Below are positions 1 through 10,900 of a DNA stretch of 64,000 nucleotides, piece after piece. The DNA is taken from positions 849,001-913,000 of the forward strand of contig CAWZYM010000172.1 of the NCBI GenBank assembly GCA_963966185.1, written 5' to 3'. Positions within the stretch are counted from its first letter, which is position 1. Each line of letters starts with the position of its first letter. Origin of the DNA: Rhabditoides inermis (taxonomy: Eukaryota > Nematoda > Chromadorea > Rhabditida > Rhabditidae). The position numbers and the translations under genes were made by a program. The notes beneath the pieces are model-generated. The model saw only the letters and a program-made list of their open reading frames with translations, ran no database searches and had not been told where the DNA came from.

Positions 1-625
1 ATGAACCACAAAACATTTTTTTAAAGAAATCCAACAGTTCCTTGTTGAGTCCAAAATTGTATAAATTTTGCAAAAAAGAGTTTAGGTAATGCTGATGGGA
101 AAATTTACAATTCCAATGTTATTTCTATGTGAAATCATATATTACAAAAGGTTTGCCACCAGCCGGAACCGAACTCGAGCCTTGTGTTTCAACGGGCGCA
201 ATCGCTAACCACAACACTACTTTGCGCCAGCAGGACACGCGATCTGAAAGATATCAGTGCAATCCACAGGCAGTGCGGGTTGTGCACCTCTTGTCTGCTG
301 GGGGCAGCCGGTGCGCGCCACCCCCCCCCCCCCCCCTAGAAAACCATCCGTACACGGGGGATTGCCTGCCCCTCAGGGGGCGCGCGCGCGTATCTCGCTT
401 TCTACAAAAGCTAGCGTTACCAAAATCGAAACTTAACCATTTTCTAACATCCTGATAACATCTATCAGAATCACATTGTTCTCGCAAAGATTCTAAGGGA
501 CCTTTCGTTCAGTCGCCTTTTGCCGATTCTAGCGCGCGACTAGTCTTAACACAAACCAACCAGCGCTGCCGCGCTGGTTGTAATGTAGATATTGAATAGA
601 TTGAATAGGTGAAAGTGCAAGCCAC
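1..625. other. left-edge non-coding stretch
   Basis: No exon can be supported here. A C-run lies near 321-336 and a (CG) run near 380-390. If the oxidoreductase gene at 626-2588 is intact, its next introns and exons should continue leftward through this stretch, but no recognisable FAD- or molybdopterin-domain segment is seen. Confidence 0.4.
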
Positions 626-1339
626 CTCTGTGACAGTACACGCGGCTCCGACGCTGACCCTGCCGTCCCTCGTCTCCACTCGGTGCATGACTGGTATGCG
701 GTGAAGGGAGAGCCAGAGTTGCGGGGCGGGGGACGGGGAGAACGAGGCGACTGGAAGGAGGTATGAGCACTACATCCATGCTCTCTGTCATCTATTATAT
801 TCCCCCTGTGCCCATAATTCTAGAACGAGGAGACTGGAAAGGAAAATACATACACACTCCATTCCATCCAAATTCTCTCAATTATCCACTGAATGTGCTA
901 ACAGATCGTCCATCATGCTTACATGTCGTTCTTACTATTCGCCACATCAATGCTAACATCGGAATGATCACTATCAGCGTACTATCACTCTGCCCACACC
1001 CACCCAGCCGGGTCATCACTCCGCTGCTAGCGATCTTCACAGAGCCAGCCTCCGACTTGAGCTGCGAGTAGGTGGAGGAGAGCGAGGAGAGCTGCCGAGA
1101 AAGGGGAGTGAGAGAGAGAGAGAGACCACTCACCTCCGTGGGACACTCCACGCGCACTCGCTTTCCGCGCAGCGACAGCGCACCGACCGGATCGGAAGAC
1201 GCGACCTGTACGTTTCACACGTTGAATACGTACTGCTGTGGGAGGCAAGACTAACTCAATGAGTGTCCAGTCATCAAAAAAAAATGACGAAAACCGATGA
1301 ACATGCGATAGATATCACTATAAAGAGAAGAACAGCGCA

Positions 1340-1396
<57 letters not shown>

Positions 1397-2588
1397 GAGA
1401 GAAAGAGAGCGGGACCACCCACGATGAGCTTTGGCGGGAAGATGATCTCCTGCGTAGTATCGTACTGGGGGAAGTCGGCGAAGGTGGCGAGCTTGGACGC
1501 CTCATCGGGTTTCTGACAAATCAACGAAACATAAAGGTTAAATTAAACGCATCCCCTTTTTTTCTGATTTCTCCGCGGAGGTGCCTAAGGAAGACTATGA
1601 CACTACATTATAACCCATAACGATTTTCCAACGAAATTGGCGATTGGGTGAATGGTAATCGGAAATAAACTGATGAGCTCCTTGAAAACAAGACTGACCG
1701 CGTCCTTGCACGGACAGCCGCCTGCGCCGCCCTTGCCCTGGCAGCAGCCGTCCTGAAGTTCGATCAATCAATCAGAATCAGTCAATAAAATGTCATACAC
1801 TCTTCGAAACAGGTCTTTAGAAAGACCTTCAAAATACAATTTTTGTTAGCATTTCGAAGTGGCTGATCGCTACTCAAGTACTCTATACCGTTGTGAACGA
1901 GTACAGAGCCTCGAGGATGGGACGGTAGCCAGTGCAGCGGCAGAGGTTGCCTGAAAGGTGGACAGGTGGACAAGGACATGTAAAGTACACACCCTTGACG
2001 GCCTGGTCGATCTCCTCCATGCTGGGGTGGGGGTTGTTGCGCAGCAGTGCGTATGCCGACATCACGAAGCTGGATAGAGTAAGTACTCAATTATTCGATC
2101 AATAAATCAATACCCCGGCGAGCAGAAGCCGCACTGCGTGCCGTGTCCGCGAGCGAGACGGTCCTGCAATGGAGACAATCAACCATGCTTGCATCTACCT
2201 CGCTAGCATCTCAACTACGGTGTTCGAACCACCCGACTTTCCTGTTTTGCACGCTGCCTCACCTGAATGGGATGGATCTTCTCAGCAGACCCGACCCCTT
2301 CCACTGTGATAACAGCACACCCGTCGACCAGGTAGAGGGGCACCAGACACGCGTTCACCGCGCGGTAGCTGCAAGCGGGGTGAGAGATGATACATGTTTG
2401 TTCATGTAAGAAAAGAGAAGCGATACGAAAGATTTGTACTCATCGTCCTTTGAGACAATGAGAGAACGAGGAGGATCAGAAGAATACTCACACCGCCTTC
2501 TCCTCGCCTTTGTTCCACTTTCCGAGAACGACGGTGCACGCTCCACACGCGCCCTCCTCGCACGCCAGCTTCAGACCCGTGAGACCGA
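626..2588 (-). CDS. Xanthine dehydrogenase/aldehyde oxidase family, 2Fe-2S and start of FAD domain (partial)
   Basis: Molybdo-flavoenzyme that oxidises purines or aldehydes; cytosolic or peroxisomal by family knowledge. Phase-consistent exons (5' to 3'): 2492-2588, 2263-2368, 2114-2163, 1993-2069, 1889-1950, 1699-1752, 1423-1512, 1134-1205, 1004-1091, 626-690. The first 2Fe-2S motif [12 protein letters not shown] is in the first exon. The second cluster is seen as [11 protein letters not shown] and then [14 protein letters not shown], and a Cys-rich linker ([14 protein letters not shown]) follows. FPPKLI begins the FAD-domain region and [11 protein letters not shown] resembles the FAD-domain entry. 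The intron at 1951-1992 is only 42 bp. The usual first ~35 residues before [12 protein letters not shown] are not found between 2589 and the EED start, so the gene may be 5'-truncated or use an unrecognised exon. XDH and AOX cannot be told apart here. Confidence 0.85.
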
Positions 2589-2960
2589 CTGCAATATGTA
2601 TTCATATTATAAGACACATTTTTATTAACGTCTCACAAAAAATAGCCAGCGCGATTGTACGTCGATCTACCTGCAGCTCGAATAACCGTATGACTGTCTT
2701 ATATTGCACTTTTTGCCACGCTATGATGCATCTTGATCTGCCACACTTATTATGACTATAACCAATAATATCATCGATTTCATATGCATAGTGCATAGTG
2801 CGTTGTGCAGCGGTGTTGCATCGAAATCGCGCGGGGAGAGCTGACTGAATTTCATTCCAGAATTTTCAAAATTGAACTTTACTTATATTTATATGTTTTA
2901 TTGTTTATTGTTGCATGTGTTTGCATGCTTATTAACATTTATTTTCTTATTTAAATGTTG

Positions 2961-2976
2961 TTACTTACAGCGCGTG
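2961..2976 (+). promoter_or_regulatory. 3' splice (possible trans-splice) acceptor of EED
   Basis: A T-rich tract ends in TTACTTACAG six bases before the EED ATG at 2977. An acceptor directly before the start codon is typical of nematode spliced-leader addition, but an outron and a 5'UTR intron cannot be separated without RNA. Confidence 0.4.
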
Positions 2977-5900
2977 ATGTCTGACGATGACGAGATGAGC
3001 TCCCGTTACGGGTCTGCTGACAGACGTAGCGACGACAAGCAGGACAAGCCATTCATCATCACCGACACAGTCACCGTGGGATTTTTCTTACATGTTCTAC
3101 TATCCAAGAAATTATAATCTCATTATAGTGTATTCGCCGGTTTAGTAAATATCGATCGATCGATCGAGCGAGGTGAGACGAGGCAAGTCTACGCTGTCCC
3201 TTTGTAGGACGACGAGCATAAGCCGGTGTACGGGGTGGCGTTCAACCCCTACCTCAACGACTTCGATAACCCCCAGTTCGCCACCGTAGGAGCCAACAAG
3301 GTGAGGAGAGAGGGACAGCGTCGCGAGTTTGTCCACAGACTGTGGACGTGTGCACCACTAGTGTCAGGCGGAGAGCCGTAACATTGCGTGTTTAATGTAT
3401 CTTTTTTCACGTATGATTTTGCAACCGTTTAAATTAATATTAACTTTAACAATGCCACTGCCGACTTTCTTTTCGAAAGTTGCCTGTACGCATTCCCCTA
3501 TTGCAGGTCAATCTGTACGCGTGTGTGTGCTCCAACTTTGATCCGCCTCGCCTGGAGCTCCTCAAGCAGTACAGGGATCTTGACGTGAGTTCGGTGGTAG
3601 AGTTTAAGGGATCTCGCTTTTTCCCGGTTGGCAGCATTCCTTGTAAAATAGTGAATAGTGTATCCACCCGGCTTCCCCTTGCAGGGCAAGAGAAGAAAAC
3701 CGCTAACAGGTGCTTGGGCAGAGACAACGGTTTCGCATAAACGATTGATTGATTGAGATGCTTGGGCTCTATGGGCTAGTGTGGTGTTCCATTTTTCAAA
3801 TTCAAAACGACGTTTCAGACGAGCGAGTCGTTCTACGCGTGCGACTGGGCCGTGGACGGGCACGGGCGACACGTCATACTCGCCGGCGGCGACAAACACG
3901 CCATCCGCGCCATCAACGTCCAGACCAACACCATCGTCCAGGTGAGGCTGGCAATACTAGTCTATCCACCCAACCGGCTTCCCCCAGAGGGCCAAAACAC
4001 CCATTGCTGAACCGTCCTACTATCCTTGTGTCACATGTAGAGTTTCGTTCGATTTCCGAAACGGTCATTTCCGAAAAATGACGATTTCGAAATTTCCGTT
4101 TCGGAAATAACCGAACACTTTTCGGAATTTCCGAACCGAACGACCGTCTGTTCGGTGCGCGCCGAAACGGCAATGACCGAACTCGGGTCGCGCCATTTCG
4201 GAAATTCCGAAAAACACATTTGCATGATATTGATGAAATGTAACTCACCGATGGTTCACTCATACCCCACTATCAACTCGTGAACACGGTCGAGTCAAGC
4301 GAAAATCCCTCCTTCCAGAAATTATTCTAATATTTTTCGGCAATTCCGAAAAGCGCGGCCGAAAGGAACGGCCGCGCCGAACGATTCCGAAACGGTTTCC
4401 GAAACTTCGGTTCGGTCATTGCCGAACAGATCGGATTTCGGGATCGGCCATTTCGGAAATTCCGAAATCGGTCATCATTTGCCGAAATGTCGATTTTTCG
4501 GTCGTCATTTCGGCAGCCGAACGAAACTCTAGTCACATGTGAGCATGTAGCATGGACTGGTGTCATTGACCATATTTGTATGGCGTTGATCCCTCCAACC
4601 GTTGCAGAACTTGGCCGGCCACGGGGGCATGGTGAACGAGATCCGCACGCATCCGCACTACGCCATGCTGTTCGCGTCGGCCAGCAAGGACAACACGGTA
4701 AGGGTGGAAAGGGAAAGGGGAGCTGAAAACTGCCACTCCTCTCCCACTAGTCCCTAGTCTCCCTCACAGTCATACCAATGTCTGCACACCATGCATCTTG
4801 CCATGGTGGTGGGAAAGTATGGTGTCTTTCTCGTTGCTGTCAGACAACAGGTTCAGGACAAGACACATCAGGGCAACACACTCAGTAGCTTCCCCGATTG
4901 CAGGTGCGCCTGTGGCACATGTGCGAGCGCGGCTGTCTGGCGATCATTGGAGGCGCGCGCGGCGGACACCGAGATCAGATACTCTCACTCGTGAGCTCGT
5001 CTTCCTTATAGCTTTGAGTAGATCCGTTGCTGTCTGTCTAACCACGACATCGCGATCAGATACTCTCACTCGTGAGTAGTGCTTCTGTTTTACTGTGTTA
5101 TTTTGTTCTTGTCGCATTGTTATCCTAATATATAGAAAACGCCATATACGTCCGTCTGTAGGCGCAACTCCGACTGGTAGTTTTTTTTTTAAATATGTCA
5201 TGGATTGTTTGTGAAATCATGTATTGCAGGACTGGTCGCCGTGCGGGCGCTACATCCTCACTGGTGGCATCGACCACACTGTCAAGGTGGGGGGCGCGTG
5301 CGAGAGAGAGAGAGAGTAGGAAGCGAACACAAGAATGCTAAACAGCGGGGGGGGGTCAAATCACCTAGAGATCTACTTGAAGTGGTGGATAGGCACCGGC
5401 GTTGAGTGAGTCATGTCCCTTCTCAATGACCAGCCGCGGCGGACGACGAAGGTTCTGACAGTTCCGCTTTTTCCGCCGTGACTGCCGGAAGTTTCACCTT
5501 CAGAGTTTATGTCTGTTCTATGCAGGTGAAAAACCATCGACCATCTTGGGTTTGGAGTTCTTATGCGTGATTACGTTTCTGTACGTGTCATGTCATTTTT
5601 GCGATTCCGAATAAAAATTTGATTTGATTTTATCTGTGCAGGTGTGGAACGTGCACAGCGGCAGCGAGGGCGACCAGATACAGAAGTATATAGAACAAGC
5701 AAACGATAAGGTCTTCCAGGTACGACATCTTCCCCCCCCCCTCCCTTCCTCTCTCTCCCCCTCTATCCATTCGCTGCTGCATGAGTAGCACCTGTCTGGT
5801 CAGTCCCCTTCCAATTGCAGGCTGTCTCCATGGACATACTCGCCCCAGTGTGCATCTCCTCCCCTATCGCCTCCGCCAACGACCTCCACACCAACTACGT

Positions 5901-8900
5901 CGACTGCGTGCGATACGTGGGAGACTTCATCGTCAGCAAGGTGGGAAGCGAGTCTGAAAGGTGCTACATGGTCAGCGACGGAACGAGAGTTTCGGAAACC
6001 TTTTCCGTAGTAGTTCGAAGTGATCTGCGTCTATTCGTCTATTAGAAGGTATTCGGAAGTAGTTGAAAGGGAAGTTGTTCTGCATCACACGTAGACGAAG
6101 AAGATTTATGGTGCATCTCCATATGGACAGAGGACAGCTATTTGCAGTCGTCGGAGAACCACATGGTGGTCTGGAAGTTTGGCGAGTTCGACGACGGACC
6201 GTGCGGCAGGGACATGGAGCATAGGGTGGGGGGGCCTTGTAGTTCATCTTCCATTCATGTAGTGAAAATGAACAGAGGGAGGGAGAAGGAGAGAGAGAGA
6301 GATAGAGAGAGAAAGAGAGAGAGAGATCCTCTTTCCCAGGTGGAGACAGCCGTGTCGCAGCTGTGCGAGCTGGACAACAGCCCCGGCGAGACGTGGTTCG
6401 TCAAGTTCGACGTCGACCCAGACCATGAGGTGGGAGGGGGAAAGGGAGATTGGATTAGAATCGAAGTTGGCAGATGGTGCACGCATGAAAGCGTTGCAGG
6501 GATTGTGCATGCAGAGTAAGACAGTGTAGAATTAGGCAGGGGGTGAGAAAGAGAGAGAGAGAGAGATCCCCTCGCTTGCAGTGGATCGTGTGCGGCAGCG
6601 ACAACGGCAGTCTGCACTTCTGGCCGCTGGCAGACGGCATCCCGCCAGAGAAACCGTCAGTGCTCCATCTTCTCTCTCTCTCCGTCCCTCCCCCTCTCTC
6701 TCTCCGCTTCACCTTCCTTTCCGTACTAGTATTGTAATGACTGCAACTTCTTTACCACCTAGTGAGGATGTGTGATGTGGTCGTTATGCTCAACCCCATC
6801 TTCCAGCCTTCACATCATCGACACCGGCCTGCCCCGAGTGGTGCGACAGGTGGCCTTCTCGCCCAATGCAGACGTGAGTGTGCGGGGTGGGGAGTGATCT
6901 GATCGCTCTGATAGCTCAATCCTAATTGCCAAAAGAGCAGTGAATGAATCTGGATGGAGAGAGATGATGAGAGGAAATCCAACTTTTCTTCAGTGAGGGT
7001 GTAAAGTGAGAGATCGCCTGTCAATGACATATAGGGCATTCCCCCCTTTCAGCGTACGGCAATATCGCTGGCTCGCCAGACAAACGAGAATTTTATGCAA
7101 ATTTGCCCCGATTGTATGTTTTTGTGGTCAAACATGGTAAAAATGACGGAAATCGAAAAATCGAGCACTAGAGATCTCTGAGCATTCTATCTGGGCATCT
7201 TCTCCAGAAAACTGGACGCTGTGCGATAAGTTTGAAGAGAGTAATTAAGTTTCGGAGCTTTCCCAATGGAAATCGAGTCAAAATCAAGGTTTTTGGACTC
7301 TAATTAGAAAACGGACGCGAAAATCAAAAATCGAACACTAGAGATCGATGAGAACTACTGATACCCATCACATATCAAAATTTTGTGATGATTGCTTAAT
7401 TCTGAAAGGAGTAATTAACTTTAGAAGTTGGAGAACTCTGCTTCATTAGACTTGCAAATGACCCTCCTTTCCCTAAAAAGAGACCGCCAAGCGCGCGAGT
7501 TGCGCGGCCGAATGGTCTCGCACGGGCCGATAACGGTCAATTGATGCCTCAAATGCTGTCTAGTAAACATGGAAATGAGATTAAACAGTGGCGACTTATT
7601 TTCGACTCGGAGTATTATTAAAAATCATATTAACCTAATGCATTTGCAGTTTTTGCGAAAGAACGACGATTCTGCGTTATTTTCGATTCTGCAACTGCCA
7701 AGAATGCAGCTCAAAATTTGAATTTCCCGCCAACAGTTCACTGCAAAAATTTGGGTCGGAGACGTAACCGCAAATGAACAACGGACTGCCACTTGCTTCA
7801 TGGCTCAGTGCATGTGCGCTGCGTTGTGATCTTAATCTTCGCGGGGTTCGATTCCTGTCACTGCCAAATGTTTTGTTCTTGTGAAAATGAGGAGTTGTGG
7901 CAGGTCGTGGAAGAAATAAGTCGCCAATGTGCCTTTAAACTGGAGAGAGAAGGATAGTTATTGAGAGATATAAGTCGGGTTCAATTGATTTTTTCGCAAA
8001 GTTATAGAGAACTTTGAAACTGGCAACTAATGCGACTGAAATCGCAAAACTGTCTATGTTAGATATTTAACAACTTATGATGCAAAATCGCTCTTGAAAT
8101 TCTGTGAATGAATTGTAAAATAGTTCAAAAATGAAACGAACTATTAATTTCCAAGTGTTCTGTCTTGTGTTCTGTAAAATAGGCCCATGGACAGCCCATG
8201 GACAACTTTGCAGAAGTGCAGCGAGAACTCATCTGCAGAATCGGCCCTGGGCCGATTTTGCAGACGAAATTCAGACAGTCTGTAAAATCAGCCCAGGGCC
8301 GATTTTACAGACGAATCGCAGACAAAGAGGGCAGAACCATCTGCATTATCGGCCCTCGGCCGATTTTGCAGACAGACCTGATAGCTTGTCTTGGCAAAAC
8401 ATTCGCCGAGCGCGGGACTCGATCCCAAGAAGCGAGCGCGCAGATTGCACAACGATACCACTAGGCCATCCACGCTTGCGCTGCTCTCTCTCAAAGACGG
8501 GAGACAATGCGCTGCGTTCAAAGAGACGAGACTTGATGATGCTTACTTTGTGAATGTAATTGTTTCGAAACCAAGGAACTAATCTTTTGGAAACATAGCA
8601 TTTGATATTTGATTGTTCACTCTCACACAATTAGCAGTAGCTGTCACAATACTTTTTTGAGGTGCGCGCTGTCGACTATTAGTTAATGCAGCTCGCAACA
8701 TGTGCCATCGTAGTGTAGTGGTGTAGCACCGCGAACATTGATCTTATCTCGCGAGTTCGAACCTCGCGCTCGGCGAATGTTTTGCCAAGACAAACTATCA
8801 GGTCTGTCTGCAAAATCGGCCGAGGGCCGATAATGCAGATGGTTCTGCCCTCTTTGTCTGCGATTCGTCTGTAAAATCGGCCCTGGGCTGATTTTACAGA

Positions 8901-9347
8901 CTGTCTGAATTTCATCTGCAAAATCGGCCCAGGGCCGATTGTGCAGATGAGTTCTCGCTGCACTTCTGCAAAATTGTTCATGGGCTGTCCATGGGCCTAT
9001 TTTACAATGCGAAGACAGAATGTTTTGGATTTTCAGAAACTTTTACTATTTGAAAATGTGATTTGCATTTTTTTTAATGATGATATGAATTTGCAAACTT
9101 TAGTCGCAATATTTACTTATTTCATAGTTTTCCATATTATTGCGAAAAAGACAATTGAGCTCGACTTATATGGGAGAGATGATGCATCCTCTCTCCTCAG
9201 ATCCTGATTGCGGTTCTGGACGACGGCAGCGTGGTCCGGTTGGAGCGGTCGCGGGTGTGCGACTACGTGGTGGCGGCCCGGCCCCTCCGCCCCCGCCGCG
9301 ACGGCAAGAGGAGCGAGAAGAGCAAGCAGAGGAGGAGGAGGAGGTAG
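2977..9347 (+). CDS. EED: EED/ESC/MES-6 polycomb WD40 protein
   Basis: WD40 propeller of PRC2 that binds H3K27me3 and activates the EZH2 methyltransferase in the nucleus. Coding exons: 2977-3075, 3208-3300, 3507-3584, 3819-3941, 4608-4697, 4904-4990, 5230-5286, 5642-5719, 5821-5940, 6148-6225, 6340-6429, 6582-6655, 6807-6873, 9201-9347 (TAG). Joined they give about 426 residues, close to the ~440 usual for the family. Recognisable segments in family order are FATVGANKVNLYACVCS, ESFYACDW, GHGGMVNEIRTHP, GGIDHTVKVW, NYVDCVRYVGDFIVSK, ETWFVKF and RQVAFSPNADILIAV. The H3K27me3 aromatic cage appears kept (F of QFATVG, Y of SFYAC, W of TWF), with the human Tyr365 position occupied by Phe. The acidic N-terminus (MSDDDE) and a Lys/Arg-only C-terminus (KQRRRRR) are distinctive. 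The last intron (2.3 kb) is full of repeats. It lies head-to-head with the oxidoreductase gene. Confidence 0.93.
4038..4531. mobile_element. Non-autonomous hAT-type MITE in EED intron 4
   Basis: A 494-bp element is bounded by inverted termini TAGAGTTTCGTTCG (4038-4051) and its complement (4518-4531); similarity continues imperfectly inward. It is flanked by an exact 8-bp target duplication GTCACATG at 4030-4037 and 4532-4539. An 8-bp duplication and YAGNG-type ends are hallmarks of the hAT superfamily. The interior contains many TTTCGGAA/TTCCGAAA palindromes and no transposase frame. Insertion is fully intronic and leaves the EED splice sites intact. Confidence 0.88.
4973..5072 (+). repeat. 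Duplicated exon-end/5' splice site in EED
   Basis: A 23-bp stretch ending EED exon 6 and containing ATACTCTCACTCGTGAG (4973 on) recurs 81 bp downstream (5054 on), with a donor at both places. The upstream copy is the one that joins in frame to the next WD40 segment. Using the second would read through an in-frame TAG. Confidence 0.75.
7060..7440. repeat. Degenerate direct repeat in EED last intron
   Basis: Two similar modules share AATCGAAAAATCGAGCACTA-like text and GAGTAATTAA motifs. One is around 7149-7260, the other around 7320-7430, about 175 bp apart. No coding capacity and no terminal repeats were recognised. Confidence 0.5.
7588..7932. mobile_element. Short element with inverted ends and internal tRNA-like boxes
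   Basis: TGGCGACTTATTT near 7590 recurs in inverse orientation near 7914-7926. Between them, 7798-7866 resembles a tRNA-derived pol III promoter, with an A-box-like TGGCTCAGTGC and a B-box-like GGTTCGATTCC. No clear target duplication was found, so the class is uncertain. Confidence 0.35.
8174..9005. mobile_element. Inverted pair of tRNA-derived SINE-like elements (hairpin)
   Basis: Two arms, 8174-8414 and 8765-9005, are inverted copies of each other, equally long (241 bp) with no net indel. The tails contain repeated palindromes of the type CGGCCCAGGGCCG. The 350-bp centre holds two different tRNA-like heads that read outward. One (-) lies near 8396-8472, with CCTAGTGG as A box and GGATCGAGTCCC as B box. 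The other (+) lies near 8702-8780, with GTAGTGTAGTGG and GAGTTCGAACC. Each head runs into the shared body starting GCTCGGCGAATGTTTTGCC. Two SINE-like copies inserted head to head explain this; a single fold-back element is the alternative. Confidence 0.7.
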
Positions 9348-10735
9348 GCTGGCTTACGACTTCTCACTGTTATTTCCATGGACTTTTATGATATTATGAT
9401 TTTCGATACTAGTAGTCCAACTGCTTGGACGATTGTCTTATTTAGATCTCCTTTCATTCTGTATTGGCAATTGCACAGTAGATTCTTTGTTATGCAGTTT
9501 TGTTTAGTTGTCATTGTTACACTTGTTGTTTGTTTACCGTACAGAAATAGATACATTCGATTTTAACAATTTGAGCATTATTGATAAAGTTCTTCAAATC
9601 TCTCCAGTTCAAATATCCCCGCATGCGCGCTCCAGTGCGGTGCGCACCATTCGCGCGCCATGGCTGTCTTTCACAGATCGCGCGCAAGCAGCGCGCAGTG
9701 AAGCAATGAAATGCAGTGAAGCGATAAGTGATCTCTGGCAATAATACATAATGCAAATGTCACAAAAAAAAACACAAAACACTATTGATGAAAACACGCG
9801 TATTCCTCGTCAGATCTGATAGGTGAGTGTAACACAAAAGTATCCTTTCTCCTAGTTACTCAGTAACATCAAATGAAATGAACATTGTGAAGTGAACCCA
9901 CGTGTGTTGCGGAGGTAGTATCCGAGTGTGAGCTCCGGATCGGGCTGGTTCGCGCGACACTCGCGACCATTCACAAAGAACCAGATAGAGGAGGAAGACA
10001 TCCTGGGATAACTCATGTCAGTTTTATGATATCCGACAACTGAGACGCGATCTTCAATGATACAAACGAGAAGACAATGTACATGCGCACAAACACATTG
10101 TCGATAACGCGGGTGATCAATGAATCAATATGCAACTCGGACAGTGATCAGAAACAGCTAGCGGATTGCGATCACAACCACGGAATTTGTAATTGAACGC
10201 AGCACAGTGAATCATTGATTTCTTTCAAACAAACAGTGAGAGCGAAATTCACGCACTAGTTCACACGATTGCTTTCCGATTCACAACACGGCTGCATTTC
10301 CTATGAAAGGTCAGCCAAAACGATGCGTCTATGCTGTTATCTTATCGGCGCTGAGTCGTGATGATTTAGCTTTTCGATTATTCACGGATAACACACCGCA
10401 AAATAAAAGCAAAATCCCAAGTATCAGATGATTTGCCAATAAAGAAACACGTGGCTGTTCCGAAATGGGATGACAAATCATTTGAAAGCCGCGTTGAACA
10501 GATGAGATGTAATAGATAGTCTACAAACTACACTACATCAATGATCTTATCAACTTTCTCTCTCTTGTCGCTCAAAATGGGGGTAATGTGATCATCGATG
10601 AAATCGTTTGCAACGGCATTGTTGCAGTAACACGAAACAAAACGTCAAGGAAGTTAACTACTCAAGAAAGTTATCTATTGTATGTGAGAAGAACTGCCGG
10701 GAATTCTGTAAATCAGAATTCTCGAGGCACAAATG
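9348..10735. other. Intergenic region downstream of EED
   Basis: No coding segment, RNA gene or recognisable transposon end was seen. A patch of CG-rich sequence (9618-9710, with GCGCGC runs) stands out from the AT-rich surroundings. Confidence 0.4.
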
Positions 10736-10900
10736 AATAAAGTACATCAACAGTTACACACACTTCAAGATTTTATTTTATTTTAATTATTAAACTGTTT
10801 TACGTTTTGTAAATACGTCAAGACCACAAAAAAACGTTTCTAGGCGGTCGGCTAGAAGATGAGGCTGTCCATGCGGTTCAATGTGAGACAATATCTTGCG
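10736..10900 (-). pseudogene. Relic copy of a phosphatase 3' end
   Basis: AATAAAGTACATCAACAGTT and following text here match the 3' flank of the histidine phosphatase at 11806-11900. On the minus strand a short frame ends ..DSLIF and a stop, against ..NSPIF and a stop in the intact gene. Only the extreme 3' end is recognisable; the upstream part to 11800 holds no convincing exon. Confidence 0.45.
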
